Of a stretch of 6,535 bases of DNA, positions 5,112-6,535 are shown piece after piece (the first letter of the stretch is position 1; every line of letters starts with the position of its first letter). The notes beneath the pieces were generated by a model. The model ran no database searches. It was not told the origin of the DNA and saw only the letters and a list, made by a program, of their open reading frames with translations. This DNA comes from Candidatus Hydrogenedentota bacterium. GTDB lineage: Bacteria; Hydrogenedentota; Hydrogenedentia; Hydrogenedentales; SLHB01. Both the position numbers and the translations under genes were made by a program. The stretch lies in contig PUOI01000445.1 of assembly GCA_003552765.1 (NCBI GenBank), positions 1-6,535 on the forward strand, in the 5' to 3' direction.

Positions 5112-6375
5112 AGCGCAAGGCGTCCACGGGGTCGAGCCGGGCGGCGCTCCACGCCGGATACAGGGTGGAGAGGAAGGTCAGCGCCACGGCGGCGATGGTG
5201 ATCCAGGCGATGTCGCCCCATATGATCGAGACGGGGATCCGGTCGAAGTAGTAGATTTGGCTGCTGAAGATGTCTACCCCGAGGATGAAAGCGACAAACT
5301 CGGCGATGGGATTCAGGTTGTGGGCGATGAGAATGCCCGCGCCCAGGCCGACGAGGGTGCCGCTTACCCCGATCAACAAGCCCTCGATGATGAAGAGCTT
5401 GAGCACGCCCCGGCTGCTCAAGCCAATGGTGCGCAGGATGCCGATGTCGCGCCGTTTCTCCATGACCACCATGATGAGGGTGCTCGTTATGTTGAAGGCG
5501 GCCACCAGAATGATGAACACCAGGATGATGAACATCACCACCTTCTCTTGCTGCAAGGCCTCGAAAAACGCGCGCTGCCCCTCGTACCAGGTGGTGGTGA
5601 CGTGGCCGAGTTGCTGTTCGATGCGCTGCCCGACGGGATCGGCGTCGAAGGCGTCCGTAAGGCGCAGGTGGACGGCATCCACGCCGTCGCGGCCCGTGAT
5701 GAGCTGAGCCGTGGGGATATCCACGAAGGCGTAGAGCGTATCGAAGTCCGACATCTGCGCCTGGGAGATGCCGCTTACGGAGAGCCATAGCGAACGGCCG
5801 CGGCCGCCGGGATGGAAGGGCGACACGCTTCGATCGGCGTCCGTGATGACCTCGATGTCCGTCCCGAGGCGGGCGCCGAGCCGGTTCGCCAAGAGATAGC
5901 CGAGCACGATCTCCCTCTCCTCCGGAAGCTCCCCGGTCCCGTGTGTGCGGCCCCGCTGCCGGGTGAGGTTCTCCGCGAGCTGGGTGACCTCTTGTTCACG
6001 CTCGGGATCCACGCCCACGATGAACGCGCCTGTGGCGCCACCCTCGCCAAACGCCGTGCGGGCTCGGAGCAGGGCCTCCGCCTGTATGATGGGGCCCGCC
6101 GCCACGACTTCGGGGTTGGCCGCCTTCACTTCCTCGATGAAGCCTTCCACGTCGTGGATCTGGCCGAACCGCTGCTCCACGGTGAGGTGGGCTCGATTGC
6201 CGATGATGGTGGCCCGCAGGGCGTCGTCAAAGCCAGACATCACGCTCATCACCACGATAAGCGTCATCACCCCCACCGTCACGCCCAGAACGGAAATGAC
6301 GGTGATCAGACTGACGAAACGGTTCTTTCGCTTGCCCCGCAAATAGCGCAGGGCCACAAAGGATTCAAAACGCAT
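5104..6375 (-). CDS. lolC: Lipoprotein-releasing permease LolC/LolE type
   Basis: A 423-residue inner-membrane permease of the FtsX/MacB fold. It starts MRFESFVALRYLRGKRKNRF, the usual amphipathic opening of LolC/LolE. Helix 1 spans about 20-46 and ends in SVMSGF. A large periplasmic domain (about 50-280) follows. Three C-terminal helices lie at about 281-305, 328-351 and 385-407. The cytoplasmic loop EKRRDIGILRTIG (306-318) should contact LolD, and the end LDPVDALRYE is typical of the family. It extracts lipoproteins and passes them to LolA. Only one permease gene is present in the window, so it may act as a homodimer (LolF or single LolC/E type) unless a partner is encoded elsewhere. I cannot separate LolC from LolE on sequence alone. 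The ATG at 6375 is 18 nt after the lysS stop, and no strong SD is visible, which suggests reinitiation or coupling. Confidence 0.92.
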   Translation of the reverse strand: MRFESFVALRYLRGKRKNRFVSLITVISVLGVTVGVMTLIVVMSVMSGFDDALRATIIGNRAHLTVEQRFGQIHDVEGFIEEVKAANPEVVAAGPIIQAEALLRARTAFGEGGATGAFIVGVDPEREQEVTQLAENLTRQRGRTHGTGELPEEREIVLGYLLANRLGARLGTDIEVITDADRSVSPFHPGGRGRSLWLSVSGISQAQMSDFDTLYAFVDIPTAQLITGRDGVDAVHLRLTDAFDADPVGQRIEQQLGHVTTTWYEGQRAFFEALQQEKVVMFIILVFIILVAAFNITSTLIMVVMEKRRDIGILRTIGLSSRGVLKLFIIEGLLIGVSGTLVGLGAGILIAHNLNPIAEFVAFILGVDIFSSQIYYFDRIPVSIIWGDIAWITIAAVALTFLSTLYPAWSAARLDPVDALRYE

Positions 6376-6393
6376 GGAGTTCTCGCACGTCGA

Positions 6394-6535
<142 letters not shown>

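Noticed and set aside
4855..5790. 311-codon plus-strand frame opposite lolD and the permease
   Set aside because: Antisense shadow of two unmistakable Lol genes. Asp/Glu/His-rich composition is an artefact.

Overview
The window looks like a piece of a GC-rich, Gram-negative (two-membrane) chromosome from a PVC-like or neighbouring deep-branching lineage such as Planctomycetota, Lentisphaerota, Hydrogenedentota or Sumerlaeota. The reasons are a DUF1559-type pseudopilin with an H-x(n)-DG tail, a secreted Ig-like protein with a PEP-CTERM-like tail, a complete Lol permease/ATPase pair that implies an outer membrane, and intergenic DNA full of palindromic repeats. The exact phylum is an inference.

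Layout: bases 1-319 are a leader region with a possible promoter and an SD. Bases 320-1432 (+) encode the pseudopilin-like protein, followed by a stem-loop that can fold two competing ways. Bases 1556-2989 (+) encode a secreted protein with a discoidin-like domain, three cysteine-free Ig-like domains and a C-terminal membrane anchor, followed by a 17-bp hairpin. The first 1.4 kb beyond that stop codon (2990-4412) holds no believable gene. It is a mosaic of structured repeats between two convergent transcription units. The right part is a minus-strand operon in the order lysS (only its 3' end is in the window), lolC/E-type permease, and lolD. The permease and ATPase genes overlap by 8 nt.

The two left genes encode envelope or surface proteins. 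The right operon encodes the ABC transporter that releases mature lipoproteins from the inner membrane for LolA-dependent transfer to the outer membrane, linked to lysyl-tRNA synthetase.

The most unusual content is the intergenic mosaic. One element of about 200-265 bp occurs three times (two direct copies and one inverted). Each copy has the same series of three hairpins, and the middle hairpin shows compensatory base-pair changes around a conserved TGA/GAT internal loop. Two other palindromic repeat types lie between copies, and a fourth follows them. This is the best candidate here for an undescribed mobile or structured-RNA element. No search could be run, so novelty is untested.
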